From positions 1-64,000 of the forward strand of contig NZ_JPIM01000008.1 of assembly GCF_000735195.1 (NCBI RefSeq): a stretch of DNA of 64,000 nucleotides, read 5' to 3'. Both the position numbers and the translations under genes were made by a program. The stretch comes from Chloroflexus sp. MS-G (lineage in GTDB: Bacteria; Chloroflexota; Chloroflexia; Chloroflexales; Chloroflexaceae). Each line of letters begins with the position of its first letter. Positions within the stretch are counted from its first letter, which is position 1. The notes under the pieces are model-generated. The model made no database searches. It saw only the letters and a program-made list of their open reading frames with translations, and was not told the DNA's origin. This document shows positions 45,632-57,217 of this stretch, piece by piece.

Positions 45632-47407
45632 TTATGAAGTCGCTGTTAACAGTACGGCACTATAGCCAGCACAGGTGACGGTCGTTCCGTTGAGGGTTGC
45701 AAATGCCGGATCAGCACTGTCGAGCCGGATATGCCATCCGCCGCCAGGAAGATCAATCTGATCCGGATCAGGGCCAAAATTGAGTATCAAACAGATTGAA
45801 GGCCATTCTACCACGATTACCCGACTCTGTATCCTGGTACGCGGCCGTTGCCGCAAGCCGGGTAGTGCCCGTCGCAGTGTTAACAGTTCGCGGTAGAAGG
45901 CTTGATGGGCTGCATGTCGCCCACTGGTACGTAAGGCCTGATTCAATTTCGAGCGCGCAAATGTTGCCGGGTCTTGCGGGTCGGGTACTTCCTGGCCTGG
46001 TGTCAGGAAACCGGCAAATTCTCGTTTTCTACCTTCACGTACACCGGCGATCAGTGCCGGATCGCTGTGATCGGTAAAATATTGGAATGGCGCTGTCTCG
46101 TTGTACTCTTCACCCATGAAGATTAACGGTGTATATGGACTGAGTAGCACAGTTGCCGCTGCCAGGCGTAGTTGCGCTTCGGTCAATGTCGCTCCCAGGC
46201 GGTCACCGAGTGCTCGATTCCCGACCTGATCGTGATTTTGCGCGAAGACAACAAACTGTTCAACTGCCAGATCGGCAGGATCACGGCCAAACCGACGGCG
46301 GGCATGGGGCGAATATTCGCCGGCAAAGACGAAGCTCCGCTCAAGCGCAGTCGCCATCTGTTCGATATTGCCGAAGCCTTCGTAGTAACCGCGCTTTTCG
46401 CCGGTCAGTACGGTGTGGAGTGCGTGGTGAAAATCATCTGACCAAATGCCGGTCAGGCCATACCCCCCGAGCGCCTTTGGGCGGGCGAAACGTGGATCGT
46501 TCAATGGGTGCTCGGCAAAGAGATACGCTGGACGCCCTAACCGTTGGGCCTGCGCCTGAACCTGATCGGCCAGCTCTTCGAGCACATGATAGGGCGATAC
46601 ATCAAAAATGGCGTGCGTTGCATCGAGACGCAATCCATCAATGTGGTATTCACGGAGCCATTCGAGCGCGTTTTCGATGATCAACCAGCGTACCAGATCA
46701 CTCTCAGGGCCGTCGTAATTAATCGCCGCTCCCCACGGTGTCCGGTAGCGGTCGGTAAACGCCGGGGGTGCAATATCCCACAGATAGTTGCCTTCCGGGC
46801 CAAAATGGTTGTAGACCACATCGAGAAAGACGGCCAGACCGTGTGCGTGCGCAGCATCAACCAGGCGCTTTAGCCCCCTTACGCCGCCGTAGGTAGTGTG
46901 TGGTGCGTACAGATACACCCCATCGTATCCCCAATTACGCACGCCGGGAAAGTGTGCGACCGGCATGAGTTCAATCGCTGTAATTCCTAGATCGCGCAGT
47001 AACGGCAGGTAGGGGATGATCGCCTCAAAGGTTCCTTCTGGGGTGAAGGTACCGACATGAAGTTCGTAAATGACCAGATCGGCAAGCGCAACGCCTTGCC
47101 ACCCTTCATCGTGCCAGACGAAGTGATGATCGATCACTGCCGACGGGCCATGGACGCCTTCGGGCTGACAGCGCGAGGCCGGATCGGGCCGCTCACGGCT
47201 ACCATCAAGTCGATAACGGTACCGTGTGTCCGGTGGAGCAGTTGTGACGACGTGCCAGCAATCATAGCCAATCGGCTGCATCGGGATCGTTTGGAACGTC
47301 GGATCGAGGAGCACCAGTTCTACTCGATCCGCAGATGGTGCCCACAAGGTAAAAGCCGTTGTACCATCGGCACGGTAGATCGCACCGGGTAAGGGAAGAT
47401 GAAACAT
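45632..47407 (-). CDS. treZ: Malto-oligosyltrehalose trehalohydrolase
   Basis: This GH13 enzyme frees trehalose from the end made by TreY. Its 591 residues have an N-terminal E-set/CBM48-like domain (FTLWAPSADRVELVLLD), the barrel with HVGTFTPEGTFEAII and WGYDGVYLYAPHTTYGG, nucleophile Asp in DGLRLDATHAIFD (about 262) and acid Glu in YLFAEHPLND (about 297). Its length and the VRNWGYDGV phrase separate it from GlgB and GlgX. It follows glgB after 152 bp. Confidence 0.94.
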   Translation of the reverse strand: MFHLPLPGAIYRADGTTAFTLWAPSADRVELVLLDPTFQTIPMQPIGYDCWHVVTTAPPDTRYRYRLDGSRERPDPASRCQPEGVHGPSAVIDHHFVWHDEGWQGVALADLVIYELHVGTFTPEGTFEAIIPYLPLLRDLGITAIELMPVAHFPGVRNWGYDGVYLYAPHTTYGGVRGLKRLVDAAHAHGLAVFLDVVYNHFGPEGNYLWDIAPPAFTDRYRTPWGAAINYDGPESDLVRWLIIENALEWLREYHIDGLRLDATHAIFDVSPYHVLEELADQVQAQAQRLGRPAYLFAEHPLNDPRFARPKALGGYGLTGIWSDDFHHALHTVLTGEKRGYYEGFGNIEQMATALERSFVFAGEYSPHARRRFGRDPADLAVEQFVVFAQNHDQVGNRALGDRLGATLTEAQLRLAAATVLLSPYTPLIFMGEEYNETAPFQYFTDHSDPALIAGVREGRKREFAGFLTPGQEVPDPQDPATFARSKLNQALRTSGRHAAHQAFYRELLTLRRALPGLRQRPRTRIQSRVIVVEWPSICLILNFGPDPDQIDLPGGGWHIRLDSADPAFATLNGTTVTCAGYSAVLLTATS

Positions 47408-47559
47408 TGGCGTCTCCCTTTGTCGATCTGTTGACGGTGCATTGCGCTACTCCGTAGTAAAGGGGCGGGGCCAACCCACCCCGGATACTACTTAAACCAA
47501 CGTTGCACCGGTAAGAGACACGCTCTGTGTGTGGTTACGAGACCCCTTTGCGCGGTTCT

Positions 47560-49593
47560 CTATCCACTGTATTTTAAGAACAATGCTCCCAGCGGCGGCA
47601 AACGCAACCGTAACGAAAATTCCCGTCCATGGCTCGGAACCACTTCGGCCATCACGCCGCCGGCATTCCCCTGACCACTCCCCCAATAGTACTCAGAGTC
47701 GCTGTTCAGGAGTTCACGCCACCAACCACCGAACGGCACCCCAATCCGATAATCTTCACGAACGACTGGTGTAGCGTTGAGAACGATCAGAATGTGTTCA
47801 CCCGAACGGCTCTTGCGCAAGAAGCTGTAAACACTGGAGTCGGCATCATTGGCATCGACCCATTCAAAACCGCGTGGATCACAATCTAGCTCGTGCAGTG
47901 CCGGCTCGGTGCGGTAAAGGCGGTTGAGATCGCTGATCAAACGCTGCACTCCCTGATGCGAAGGGAACATCAGTAAATGCCAGTCGAGACTAGTATCGTG
48001 CGACCATTCCCGCCATTGTCCGAACTCACCACCCATAAAGAGCAATTTTTTGCCAGGCTGAGCGAACATGTAACTGTATAGCAAGCGCAAATTGGCAAAC
48101 TTTTGCCAGACATCACCCGCCATTTTATCAAGCAGCGATCCCTTGCCGTGCACCACCTCGTCGTGTGAAAGGGGCAGCACGTAGTTTTCGCTGAACATAT
48201 AGAGACCACGGAAGGTTAGCTCGTTGTGGTGAAAGCGACGATAAATCGGATCGCGGCGGAAATACTGAAGCGTATCGTGCATCCAGCCCATATCCCACTT
48301 GAAACCGAACCCTAACCCACCGACATAGACCGGACGTGAAACCATCGGCCAGGCAGTGCTCTCTTCGGCAAATGTCTGCACATCAGGATAATATTTGTAG
48401 ATTTGGGTGTTCAACTCGCGCAGGAAGCTAATGGCCTCTAGATTTTCATTTCCACCATATTCGTTCGGAATCCACTCGCCGGGGCGACGTGAGTAGTCAA
48501 GGTAGAGCATACTTGCTACGGCATCAACCCGCAGCCCATCGATGTGAAACTTATCGAGCCAGCAAATGGCCGAACTGATCAGGAAGCTGCGTACTTCGTT
48601 CCGACCGTAGTTGTAAATGTAGCTCCCCCAATCGGGATGATACCCCTTGCGTGGATCGGCATGTTCGTACAGATGGGTGCCATCGAAATATGCCAGGCCG
48701 TGACCATCGGTGGGAAAATGGCTGGGTACCCAGTCGAGGATGATACCGATCCCGTGTTGATGCAGGTAATCTACAAAGTACATAAAATCTTGCGGTGTTC
48801 CGTAACGGCTGGTTGGCGCAAACATACCGGTTGATTGATACCCCCACGATCCGTAGAAGGGATGTTCGGTAACCGGCAACAATTCGACGTGGGTAAACCC
48901 ACATTCCTTCACATGCTCAGCCAGCTCGTGGGCCAGTTCGCGATAATTGAGTGGACGATTGTCCTCTTCTGGCTTGCGCCGCCACGAACCGAGGTGCACC
49001 TCGTAGATAGAAATCGGGGCGTCAAACCGATGACGCCGACCGCGTTCACTCATCCACTGCTGATCCGACCAGGTGTAGTTGCGATCCCAGACGATAGCCG
49101 CCGTCTGCGGGGCTACTTCAAAGTAACTTCCGAAGGGATCGGTCTTGTCTTCACGGTAGCCGTAGTAGCGTGAAGCGATATGGAACTTATAGCGCATTCC
49201 TTTGCTGACGTGCGGGATAAAACCTTCCCATACACCCGAAAATCCACGCTGGCGCAGCGGATTGGCGCCGGCATCCCAGTTATTCCAATCGCCAATCACG
49301 GCCACGTATTCCGCATTGGGCGCCCACACCGCAAAATAGGTACCTGCAACGCCGTCAATCGTTACCGGTTGAGCGCCAAACTTATCGTACAGTCGGTAAT
49401 GGGTTCCCTGATTGAACAGGTAGATGTCATCTTCACTGAGAATGCTGGTCATCATCGCTCGTGTTGCTGCTGAGGGTTCTTCACCGCCGGCCATCGGTGA
49501 GTCTGATGCGGTTGCAACCGTTGTCGGCACTGTATCCTCACCTGGTACCCGCTGTTTACGACGGGGTCGTTTTGGTTGTTCGGTATCACTCAT
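47560..49593 (-). CDS. glgB: 1,4-alpha-glucan branching enzyme
   Basis: A GH13 enzyme of 677 residues that adds alpha-1,6 branches. After a Pro/Thr-rich head (about 1-50) comes the CBM48 region ([21 protein letters not shown]) and the barrel with [28 protein letters not shown], nucleophile Asp in [19 protein letters not shown] (about 342), acid Glu in [10 protein letters not shown] (about 398) and the [16 protein letters not shown] loop. In this cluster it would branch glucan built by GlgE. It is 62 bp downstream of treS-mak. Confidence 0.96.
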   Translation of the reverse strand: MSDTEQPKRPRRKQRVPGEDTVPTTVATASDSPMAGGEEPSAATRAMMTSILSEDDIYLFNQGTHYRLYDKFGAQPVTIDGVAGTYFAVWAPNAEYVAVIGDWNNWDAGANPLRQRGFSGVWEGFIPHVSKGMRYKFHIASRYYGYREDKTDPFGSYFEVAPQTAAIVWDRNYTWSDQQWMSERGRRHRFDAPISIYEVHLGSWRRKPEEDNRPLNYRELAHELAEHVKECGFTHVELLPVTEHPFYGSWGYQSTGMFAPTSRYGTPQDFMYFVDYLHQHGIGIILDWVPSHFPTDGHGLAYFDGTHLYEHADPRKGYHPDWGSYIYNYGRNEVRSFLISSAICWLDKFHIDGLRVDAVASMLYLDYSRRPGEWIPNEYGGNENLEAISFLRELNTQIYKYYPDVQTFAEESTAWPMVSRPVYVGGLGFGFKWDMGWMHDTLQYFRRDPIYRRFHHNELTFRGLYMFSENYVLPLSHDEVVHGKGSLLDKMAGDVWQKFANLRLLYSYMFAQPGKKLLFMGGEFGQWREWSHDTSLDWHLLMFPSHQGVQRLISDLNRLYRTEPALHELDCDPRGFEWVDANDADSSVYSFLRKSRSGEHILIVLNATPVVREDYRIGVPFGGWWRELLNSDSEYYWGSGQGNAGGVMAEVVPSHGREFSLRLRLPPLGALFLKYSG

Positions 49594-49655
49594 CGCAAGC
49601 TCCTTGTAGATGTTCGGTAGTTCACCGTTGGCTCAGTAGTACGTACTGTCCACGG

Positions 49656-52600
49656 TTATTCTTCAATCTGGCGTAAGATACCGTTGATCGGGATCGGTAG
49701 CCAGTCAGGACGATTGTTCATTTCATAGTTCAGTTCGTAGATGGCTTTTTCGACCACAAACGTCTCAAGCAGGATTTCGAGATCGCCTGGATCGTTTGGA
49801 ATAAAAGCTTCGTGAGCGGCAGTTGTCAAATATCCATCGAGAAAAGCGACACAAACCCAAAAGCTCCAGAAATCGGCCCAACGCTGTAGACGTTCAATTT
49901 CGTCAGGGTTGTTGAGCGTACCATCACGGGTGTAGAGAACAGCATACGCCGCATACTGGTATGAGCGCAACATACCGGCGACGTCGCGCAACGGCGAGCG
50001 CTTGATCCGTCGTTCACTGATCGGACGTAATGGCTCACCTTCAAAATCGATAATCATATAATCTTTACCGGTGAAGAGCACCTGTTCGAGATGGTAATCG
50101 CCGTGTATTCGTGTCCGGATCGTCTCTATTTTGTCGCCAGTGATACGTTGGAGCCTGGTCAGTAGCAGTTCTTCGCTCTGGATAATCCGCTCAGCCGCTG
50201 GTCGTACCGAAGCTGGGAGTGACGGCAGTAGTTTACGCAAGTCTTGAAAGGTGCGTCCGATCAAGCTGCGCACGCTTTGATAGATCGACCGTTGATACAG
50301 GGTAGAGAATGGTTCGGGCGCCATTGCCGGGCCGCTTCCTTTTGCCAATGCCTGGTGCATTTCAGCCGTGCGCTGACCGAGCAACCGTGCCGATTCGAGA
50401 TAACCACCGATCAGCTCTTCGGCCAGCGCCGGAGGTTGCTGGCGAGCGGCAGTCAATAAACTGGCAACTCCTGTCTTGAGCAGCGGAGGCGTTATATCTG
50501 GCCGGGTCAGAACGGTATCGTAGTAGCGACGTACCACATCGAGCGCATAATCGAAGGCGTCACCCTCATTCTGCACATACCCTTGCACGATCGCCAGCGT
50601 CAGAGGTTCATCTTTTCCACGCAGGTATTCGATAAATCCGGCTACCGGTGGCGTGTGCGGGAAGCCCACCTCTTCGGTCAAAAAACGACCTAACTCTAAA
50701 TCAGGATTACGTCCTGGCTCAATTTTGCGGAAGAGCTTCATTATCAATCGATTGCCGAAATTGATCGATGAATTGCTCTGCTCACCGCGTACTATATTCG
50801 GTTCAAGACCATCGCTGCCACTTAACAACTTCCGCAGGGCGCGTGTCGTGCCACCGACCACCTCCCCGCCCCGTTCACCGTGCAATCGGCGCCGTCCGAT
50901 GGTCAATTCTAGCAGCGCAGACGCAAAGCGTCGTTCACCCAACGGATCGTAGAGAATACCGGCCTCGACACGGCGGCCAACACGCAAACGGGCGATCACC
51001 ATGTGTCGTTGATCGGCCAGAATCTGATCGGCTCGCTCACCCTCAGCATAAGCCATCGGCAACATGTAGGTTTCCGGCCCACCTTCGACATACTGTACCT
51101 GCAAGAGGGTCAGATATGCCGGGCCGCCGGCATAGTCGAGACGGACAAACTCAGCGATATTGACCTGTTTGATCTTGCGCGTTTTCGCACCAAACCAGCG
51201 ACGATAGCGGAGATAATCGGGTAAAACCTGCTCAAGTCGAGTCTGCCGACCATCGTAAAAGATGGCATCCCACTCGATCGCATCAACCGGGATTTCGACC
51301 AGCTCAGTTTCAGGCTGCGGCTGTGCCAATCGTACCCCTTCTACACGCTGTGGTACCAGGGTAAACCAATAGAAACTGTGGGGGCCGAGGGTAAAGAAAT
51401 AGGGCTGATCACCAATCGGTGGGAATTCGACCTGACCAAACAACTCGACTAGCATCAGACCACGGTACGGCGAGAGATCAAGCTCGACCCCCTGCACAAA
51501 TCGCGAGAGATTAAAGACGGCCAGTAAAATCTGGTCGGTCGTTTTGCGCAAGAAACAGAGCACTTTGCGGTTGTCGGGATAGAGAAATTCGAGGGTACCG
51601 CGTCCGAATGCGGCGTAACGTTTTCGCAATGCTATCAAGCGCTTCGTCCACCACAACAGCGAATGCTGATTAGCGCTTTGAGTTTCGACATTCACCGTTT
51701 CATAGTGGTACTCTGGGTCGGTAATAACCGGCAAGTACAATTGCTGAGGATTAGCCCGTGAAAAACCGGCATTGCGGTCGCCACTCCACTGCATTGGCGT
51801 GCGGACACCGTTGCGGTCACCGAGATAAATGTTATCGCCCATCCCGATTTCGTCGCCATAATAGATCACCGGTGTACCGGGGAGCGAAAAGAGCAACCCG
51901 TTCATCAGTTCAATTTTTCGGCGATGATTACCGAGTAACGGCGCCAACCGTCGTCGAATACCGAGGTTGATCCGGGCCTGCGGATCACGGGCGTACACAC
52001 GGTACATATAGTCGCGTTCTTCATCGGTCACCATCTCGAGGGTAAGCTCGTCGTGGTTGCGGAGGAAGATCGCCCACTGGCAATTATCGGGAATAGGTGG
52101 CGTCTGCCGCATAATATCGATAATGGGGTAGCGATCCTCAAGATGTACCGACATAAAAAGGCGGGGCATCACCGGAAAGTGGAAGGCCATATGGCACTCA
52201 TCGCCATCGCCAAAATAGGCCACTGCATCTTCCGGCCACTGGTTAGCTTCGGCCAGAAACATGCGCCCGTGATACTTTTCGTCCATGTGACGGCGTAACC
52301 GCTTGAGGAAGGCGTGGGTCGCTGGCAGGTTTTCACAGTTCGTACCCTCGGCCTCATAGAGATATGGGATCGCGTCGAGCCGCATGCCATCGACACCCAA
52401 ATCGAGCCAGAACTCCATCGCCTTAAAAACAGCACGTTGCACTGCCGGATTTTCAAAATTAAGATCGGGCTGGTGACTGTAAAAACGGTGCCAGTAGTAT
52501 GCCTGAGCGACTGGGTCCCATGTCCAGTTGCTGGTCTCAAAATCTTTGAAAATAATCCGCGCATCTTTATACCGGTCAGGTGTATCCGACCAGACGTAAA

Positions 52601-53018
52601 AGTTGCGCGCTGACGAACCAGGTTTTGCCCGGCGAGCACGTTGGAACCAGGGATGTTGGTCTGAGGTGTGGTTGCAGACCAGCTCGGTGATCACTCGTAG
52701 TCCACGACGGTGTGCTTCGCGGATAAACACTTTGAAGTCAGACAGCGTGCCGTAGTTAGGATGGATGTTGGTGTAATCGGCAATATCATAACCATCATCG
52801 CGGAGTGGCGAGGGGTAGAACGGCAGCAGCCAAATTGCCGTTACGCCGAGGTCTTGTAGATAATCGAGCTTGCTGGTCAGACCGGGAAAGTCTCCGATGC
52901 CATCACCGTTGCTATCGCAAAAAGCACGCACATGCAACTCGTAGATGATAGCATCTTTGTACCAAAGCGGATCATCAGCCAACAGGGTCGGCGTCTTGGC
53001 CGGACGAACACGGTTCAT
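49656..53018 (-). CDS. treS: Trehalose synthase - maltokinase fusion
   Basis: The 1120-residue protein has an N-terminal GH13 TreS (about 15-555) that interconverts trehalose and maltose. It shows [22 protein letters not shown] (split in the sequence by position 30-50), nucleophile Asp in [13 protein letters not shown] (about 211) and acid Glu in [14 protein letters not shown] (about 253). The C-terminal part (about 570-1120) is a maltokinase: it opens with the N-cap [16 protein letters not shown] and has the kinase catalytic [10 protein letters not shown] (about 985) with DFEGEP. The fusion would pass maltose straight to maltose-1-phosphate, the substrate of GlgE directly upstream. Confidence 0.95.
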   Translation of the reverse strand: MNRVRPAKTPTLLADDPLWYKDAIIYELHVRAFCDSNGDGIGDFPGLTSKLDYLQDLGVTAIWLLPFYPSPLRDDGYDIADYTNIHPNYGTLSDFKVFIREAHRRGLRVITELVCNHTSDQHPWFQRARRAKPGSSARNFYVWSDTPDRYKDARIIFKDFETSNWTWDPVAQAYYWHRFYSHQPDLNFENPAVQRAVFKAMEFWLDLGVDGMRLDAIPYLYEAEGTNCENLPATHAFLKRLRRHMDEKYHGRMFLAEANQWPEDAVAYFGDGDECHMAFHFPVMPRLFMSVHLEDRYPIIDIMRQTPPIPDNCQWAIFLRNHDELTLEMVTDEERDYMYRVYARDPQARINLGIRRRLAPLLGNHRRKIELMNGLLFSLPGTPVIYYGDEIGMGDNIYLGDRNGVRTPMQWSGDRNAGFSRANPQQLYLPVITDPEYHYETVNVETQSANQHSLLWWTKRLIALRKRYAAFGRGTLEFLYPDNRKVLCFLRKTTDQILLAVFNLSRFVQGVELDLSPYRGLMLVELFGQVEFPPIGDQPYFFTLGPHSFYWFTLVPQRVEGVRLAQPQPETELVEIPVDAIEWDAIFYDGRQTRLEQVLPDYLRYRRWFGAKTRKIKQVNIAEFVRLDYAGGPAYLTLLQVQYVEGGPETYMLPMAYAEGERADQILADQRHMVIARLRVGRRVEAGILYDPLGERRFASALLELTIGRRRLHGERGGEVVGGTTRALRKLLSGSDGLEPNIVRGEQSNSSINFGNRLIMKLFRKIEPGRNPDLELGRFLTEEVGFPHTPPVAGFIEYLRGKDEPLTLAIVQGYVQNEGDAFDYALDVVRRYYDTVLTRPDITPPLLKTGVASLLTAARQQPPALAEELIGGYLESARLLGQRTAEMHQALAKGSGPAMAPEPFSTLYQRSIYQSVRSLIGRTFQDLRKLLPSLPASVRPAAERIIQSEELLLTRLQRITGDKIETIRTRIHGDYHLEQVLFTGKDYMIIDFEGEPLRPISERRIKRSPLRDVAGMLRSYQYAAYAVLYTRDGTLNNPDEIERLQRWADFWSFWVCVAFLDGYLTTAAHEAFIPNDPGDLEILLETFVVEKAIYELNYEMNNRPDWLPIPINGILRQIEE

Positions 53019-53040
53019 GCTACTCCCTCATCCAACATCA

Positions 53041-55080
53041 TCAGGCGAAATACTCGAAGCCACGCTCGTCGCGGCGCAACCGACGAATGCAAAAGATATG
53101 CACCGGTGCAGCCGGACTTAATTCCACATAGTTAAATTCACCCGACCAGGGATACCGCGCATCGGACAACAGGTCATGGGCCTGGAAAACGCCGTTAAGA
53201 TTCCATTCGGCCAGTGGTACCTGCACCCAACCGCGATGAGTGCGTTCAGGATCGAGGTTGACCACCACCAGAATAATGTCCTGCCCATCAGCCGAGGTCT
53301 TGCTATACGCCAGGAGCCACTCGTGTTCGTGAAAATCAATATCAACCCGATGGAAGCGTAGCGTATCATTGCGCTGTAACGCCGGATGCTCGCGGCGGAT
53401 GCGATTGAGTTGCGCAATGTAGTGACGCAGGCTGTGGGGTGCATTGAGGTTCCAGTGCCGAATTTCGTACTTTTCGTTGTCGATATACTCTTCTCGTCCG
53501 GCAACCGGCACGTGTTCCATCAGCTCGTATGCCGGGCCATATATTCCCCAGCTTGCGGTGAGGGTAGCTGCCATCGCGGCGCGGGTCATAAACACCGACC
53601 GTTGACCGGCATAGAATTGAGGGGTTAGGATGTCAGGCGTATTCGGCCAGAAATTCGGGATGAAGAAATCGCTGACCGGGCGCGAATTGAGTTCCAGCAG
53701 ATAACTGGTTAGTTCGTGTTTGGTGGTGCGCCACGTGTAGTAGGTATAACTCTGGGTAAAGCCAATCTTTGCCAGATGGTACATCACTTTCGGGCGGGTA
53801 AACGCTTCTGAGAGGAAGATCAGATCGGGATAGTTGCTCTTCAACGAATTGAGGCACCAGTCCCAGAAGCGGAAGTTCTTGGTATGGGGGTTGTCTACGC
53901 GGAAGATGCGTACCCCTTGCTCAATCCAAAATTCAAAAATGCGGTGTAGCTCTTGCCACAACCCCTGCCAGTCTTCTGATTCAAAATCGAAGGGGTAGAT
54001 GTCCTGATACTTCTTCGGTGGATTCTCAGCGTACTGGATCGTGCCATCTGGCCGGGCGCGGAACCATTCGGGATGTTCACGCACATACGGGTGATCGGGT
54101 GAGCACTGAAACGCGATGTCAAGGGCGATCTCGATCCCATATTTCTGCGCTTCAGTTACCAGCGTGCGAAAATCTTCCAGGGTTCCCAATTCAGGATGGA
54201 CGCTCATATGGCCGCCATCAGCATTGCCAATGGCCCAGGGGCTGCCCGGATCATTCGGTCCGGCGGTGAGGCTATTGTTCTTCCCCTTGCGGAAGGTATA
54301 ACCAATTGGATGAATCGGCGGCAGGTAGAGCACATCAAAACCGAGTTCAGCGATGTACGGCAACCGCTTGATGACATCACGGAACGTACCATGCCGTCCC
54401 TGTTCATCGGCTGTCGAACGCGGGAATAGCTCGTACCAGGCCGAAAAGCGTGCTCGCTCACGCTCTACCGTTATCGGGTAGATTTCCGATTCGGTCGCGA
54501 AACGGCGTGGTAAATGAACGGCCATGAGCGAGTGAATCTCACCGGCAAATGCTGTATCAATGTCACCGGCCATCAAGGCGGCTTCAGCCACGTGTAAGAC
54601 GGCTGCATCGGCGCCGCTTGCGTGCCGCGCTGCTTCACCGACCAGCATTGCACCAATTTGCAAATCAACTCGGACATCCTGACCGGCAGCCAGTCGTTTT
54701 TCTAGTTGGTGAACCCAGGTTGCAAACCGATCAATCCAGGCCACAATTTGAAACTCATGCCGACCAATGCTGGTCAGGGTAAACTGACCCTCCCAGCGGT
54801 CATTGACCAGCATACGCATCGGTGCTTCGTGCCAGCTTTTAGAACCTACTGGGCGATGGCGGACAACTGCTGCCACCTCATCATGACCGTCGGCAAAGAG
54901 ATCGCAACTCACGGTAAGAGTATCACCAATAATCCGCTTCACCGGATAACGTCCACCATCAATAATTGGTTCAACCGCCTCGATAATAACCCGGCGCCGT
55001 CCTTCACCGATGGCAGCTAGATCGAGCCTGGTTTTCGTGGCCGTGCGGCGAGTGCGCGTGCGTGACTCTTTGACGGTCAT
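53041..55080 (-). CDS. glgE: Maltosyltransferase GlgE
   Basis: A GH13 transferase that extends alpha-1,4-glucan using maltose-1-phosphate. I use ATG 55080 (679 residues, MTVKES), since GAGGAGG lies nine bases before; an earlier start would add 52 unlikely residues. The N-terminal E-set domain (VEPIIDGGRYPVKRIIGD) is the GlgE type. The core has FSAWYELFPRS, GFDVLYLPPIHPIGYTFRKGKNN, nucleophile Asp in VRIFRVDNPHTKNF and acid Glu in FLSEAFTRPKVM. It is the first gene of a six-gene cluster, 22 bp before treS-mak. Confidence 0.95.
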   Translation of the reverse strand: MTVKESRTRTRRTATKTRLDLAAIGEGRRRVIIEAVEPIIDGGRYPVKRIIGDTLTVSCDLFADGHDEVAAVVRHRPVGSKSWHEAPMRMLVNDRWEGQFTLTSIGRHEFQIVAWIDRFATWVHQLEKRLAAGQDVRVDLQIGAMLVGEAARHASGADAAVLHVAEAALMAGDIDTAFAGEIHSLMAVHLPRRFATESEIYPITVERERARFSAWYELFPRSTADEQGRHGTFRDVIKRLPYIAELGFDVLYLPPIHPIGYTFRKGKNNSLTAGPNDPGSPWAIGNADGGHMSVHPELGTLEDFRTLVTEAQKYGIEIALDIAFQCSPDHPYVREHPEWFRARPDGTIQYAENPPKKYQDIYPFDFESEDWQGLWQELHRIFEFWIEQGVRIFRVDNPHTKNFRFWDWCLNSLKSNYPDLIFLSEAFTRPKVMYHLAKIGFTQSYTYYTWRTTKHELTSYLLELNSRPVSDFFIPNFWPNTPDILTPQFYAGQRSVFMTRAAMAATLTASWGIYGPAYELMEHVPVAGREEYIDNEKYEIRHWNLNAPHSLRHYIAQLNRIRREHPALQRNDTLRFHRVDIDFHEHEWLLAYSKTSADGQDIILVVVNLDPERTHRGWVQVPLAEWNLNGVFQAHDLLSDARYPWSGEFNYVELSPAAPVHIFCIRRLRRDERGFEYFA

Positions 55081-55307
55081 GAAAGGCATCCTCCTCAACC
55101 TGATAAGCACTGTTCGAGAGTAATCAGGCGTTTGACACAACAAATCAATCCACACCAGTGCACAACCGATGACGGTGCATCCGGTGTATATGACAATGTT
55201 CAGTAGATTCCGCAATCTTGATTGTACGTTGCTCAACCGGATGTGTCAAACTGGTTGCATGCGGTACTGATGGTGGAGCGGGTGGTGGGTGTCTATCACC
55301 AGGAACG

Positions 55308-55328
55308 GGCGCAGCACCGCTGCGCCCT
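55308..55328. terminator. Hairpin downstream of the M14 peptidase gene
   Basis: A perfect 9-bp stem (GGGCGCAGC and GCTGCGCCC) with a three-base loop lies just after the stop of the carboxypeptidase gene. There is no T run, so the terminator role is tentative. Confidence 0.45.
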
Positions 55329-55344
55329 TGCCATATCGTGTTCA

Positions 55345-57015
55345 TCACAGATTCACAGTGGCACGTGCGGTACCGGCCCGTTGCGAACGCGCAATGACCG
55401 TAACGCTGCTCCCGGCAGGGGCGCGTATAGTCCAGGTCAAGCGTCGCAAATGGTCGGTCGGGAAACTTCCGCCCCACAAAGCGCGTTTATTGGCCCGTCC
55501 TTCAAGTTGACCGATCTCCTGGCGACGTTCGCCGCTCACGATCTCGCCACCCGCTGGGAGTGACACTTCCACCTCGATAGGCTGGACGGCTTTCACTTCC
55601 AACGCCTTGCGGCTACCGTAGGTCGGGAGGTAGCCACTGTTTACCACAACTGCCTGTAAACGGTAGAGATCGCCACCGAGCGCTTCGGCTTGCACATGGC
55701 GTAATTCGAGGCGTGGCCCAGTTTGGGCGAAGGCGAGGACAAAACGTGTATTCGGCTCTAGGGTTCGCAGCAAGAACTGCTCTGGCGGATTGCCAAAGGT
55801 TCGCCGTTCGATCCATCCGCCGATCTCAACCGGCCCTAGTTGTGGATGATTAAACGGACGCCAATTGACAAAACCAGCTCCACCGAGTTGCTCATCGTTC
55901 CAACGCAGCAATTTCAAATCATCCTCTTCTGGATGATCGCGGAACCACTCAATGAAGTCGCGATCTTTGATCCCTGCCTCGCCGATCATATCCCAGAGTT
56001 CGACCGTAAAGGCAAAGATACCGAGCTGTTCATAGGCCCAATCATCAAATGCACCGCGCATCACTTCACGCGGGTGATAGCGAAATCCGTGATAGACGGA
56101 AACGTGTTTGTAGCCGGTGATCTCCTGACCACGATTCCCCAACTCTTTGTATGTCCACAGATCGTCAATAGGCATCTGATCGTCAGGCTTGTCAGAATAA
56201 GGGCGTAGAATAGCGCCAGAGTAGGTGTGATACGAGATAGCGCCACTGACGTTCACATGTGAGGTGAGAAATGCAACAGCAGCGCGAATTTCGGGTTCTG
56301 AGGTCGGGAAAGGACCGGCCCCCGGTTGAATACCCTCAGGCGCCCAGATGTAGGGAAAATTGCGGTTGAAGTCCAATCCTTGCGCCGGTGGTGCAATCTT
56401 GACCTCGTAGCCATCGAAATTGCGGATCAATCCCTCAGTGTATACGCGATAATAGGTTCCACCACGTTCATCGGGAGCACGACGGCGCATCAGCCGCGGA
56501 TCACGCTCGCTTACCTTCCATCCGCCGTCAGGATCAACAACCCGCATCTGTAAAATTAAACCGTCACCATCGATGTCGGCTGGATACAGACCATCACGCT
56601 CGTCGGTGAATGGGTAGCGACGGGTTCCCGAACGAACGTAGACCGGTGAAGTCAGTGCCTGTTCCATACCGTCAGGATTGAGACAAGGGACAATGTACAG
56701 GGCACGTTCGTCGAGCAAGGCGGTAAGGTTGGGATCATGCCCATATCCCGTCAGGACGGTTTGGATTACGTGGAGTGCGCCCATGCAGCCGGTCACTTCG
56801 GTGGCGTGAATGTTGGCGTCAAGCCAGAATGCCGGTTTCTCGTCGTCGGGTCCGGTTGCCCAATTGGTCAGGGTCATCAACCAGATCGGGCGGCCTTCAT
56901 AGCTGGTGCCAATGCTTTGTAATGAACACAGATTAGGATACTCCTCGGCCCAGGCTTTCAACGCGGCTTCGACTTCGTGTGGACGGTAGTAGCGGGTGAA
57001 ATCAATGTTGGGCAT
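55345..57015 (-). CDS. M14-family zinc carboxypeptidase
   Basis: A 556-residue metallopeptidase. Zinc ligands are H70 and E73 in NIHATEVTG and a later His in GAISYHTYSG (about 255). The general-base Glu lies in FTVELWDMIGEAG (about 340). LNPDGME (about 114) and DFNRNFPYIW (about 220) are substrate-binding marks. The C-terminal 150 residues form a beta-rich domain (PNTRFVLAFAQTGPRLELRHVQAEALGGDLYR). No signal peptide is visible, so it may be cytoplasmic or released another way. It stands alone. Confidence 0.9.
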   Translation of the reverse strand: MPNIDFTRYYRPHEVEAALKAWAEEYPNLCSLQSIGTSYEGRPIWLMTLTNWATGPDDEKPAFWLDANIHATEVTGCMGALHVIQTVLTGYGHDPNLTALLDERALYIVPCLNPDGMEQALTSPVYVRSGTRRYPFTDERDGLYPADIDGDGLILQMRVVDPDGGWKVSERDPRLMRRRAPDERGGTYYRVYTEGLIRNFDGYEVKIAPPAQGLDFNRNFPYIWAPEGIQPGAGPFPTSEPEIRAAVAFLTSHVNVSGAISYHTYSGAILRPYSDKPDDQMPIDDLWTYKELGNRGQEITGYKHVSVYHGFRYHPREVMRGAFDDWAYEQLGIFAFTVELWDMIGEAGIKDRDFIEWFRDHPEEDDLKLLRWNDEQLGGAGFVNWRPFNHPQLGPVEIGGWIERRTFGNPPEQFLLRTLEPNTRFVLAFAQTGPRLELRHVQAEALGGDLYRLQAVVVNSGYLPTYGSRKALEVKAVQPIEVEVSLPAGGEIVSGERRQEIGQLEGRANKRALWGGSFPTDHLRRLTWTIRAPAGSSVTVIARSQRAGTARATVNL

Positions 57016-57217
57016 AGACGAATCCTTGCTTGATCAAACATTCTTCACCCTAATAGTACCATGAAATGGCTATCCCATGCACAACCGACAGAGTATGGTA
57101 TACTGCTGCTAATAACTGCAAACCAGGCTCCGTATTGCATCTCCTATTCGATCTCCGCTTCCTCCCACCTCTGGGGCACGGAAGGGTTTGAGGGATGATA
57201 ATGGTCAGTCATACTGA
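57016..57217. other. Upstream gap before the 441-bp MITE
   Basis: About 200 bp with no gene. It should hold the M14 gene promoter on the minus strand, but no boxes are clear. Confidence 0.45.

Noticed and set aside
55081-55236. Upstream extension of glgE by 52 codons
   Set aside because: The added residues do not look like GlgE, while ATG 55080 has GAGGAGG nine bases before it.
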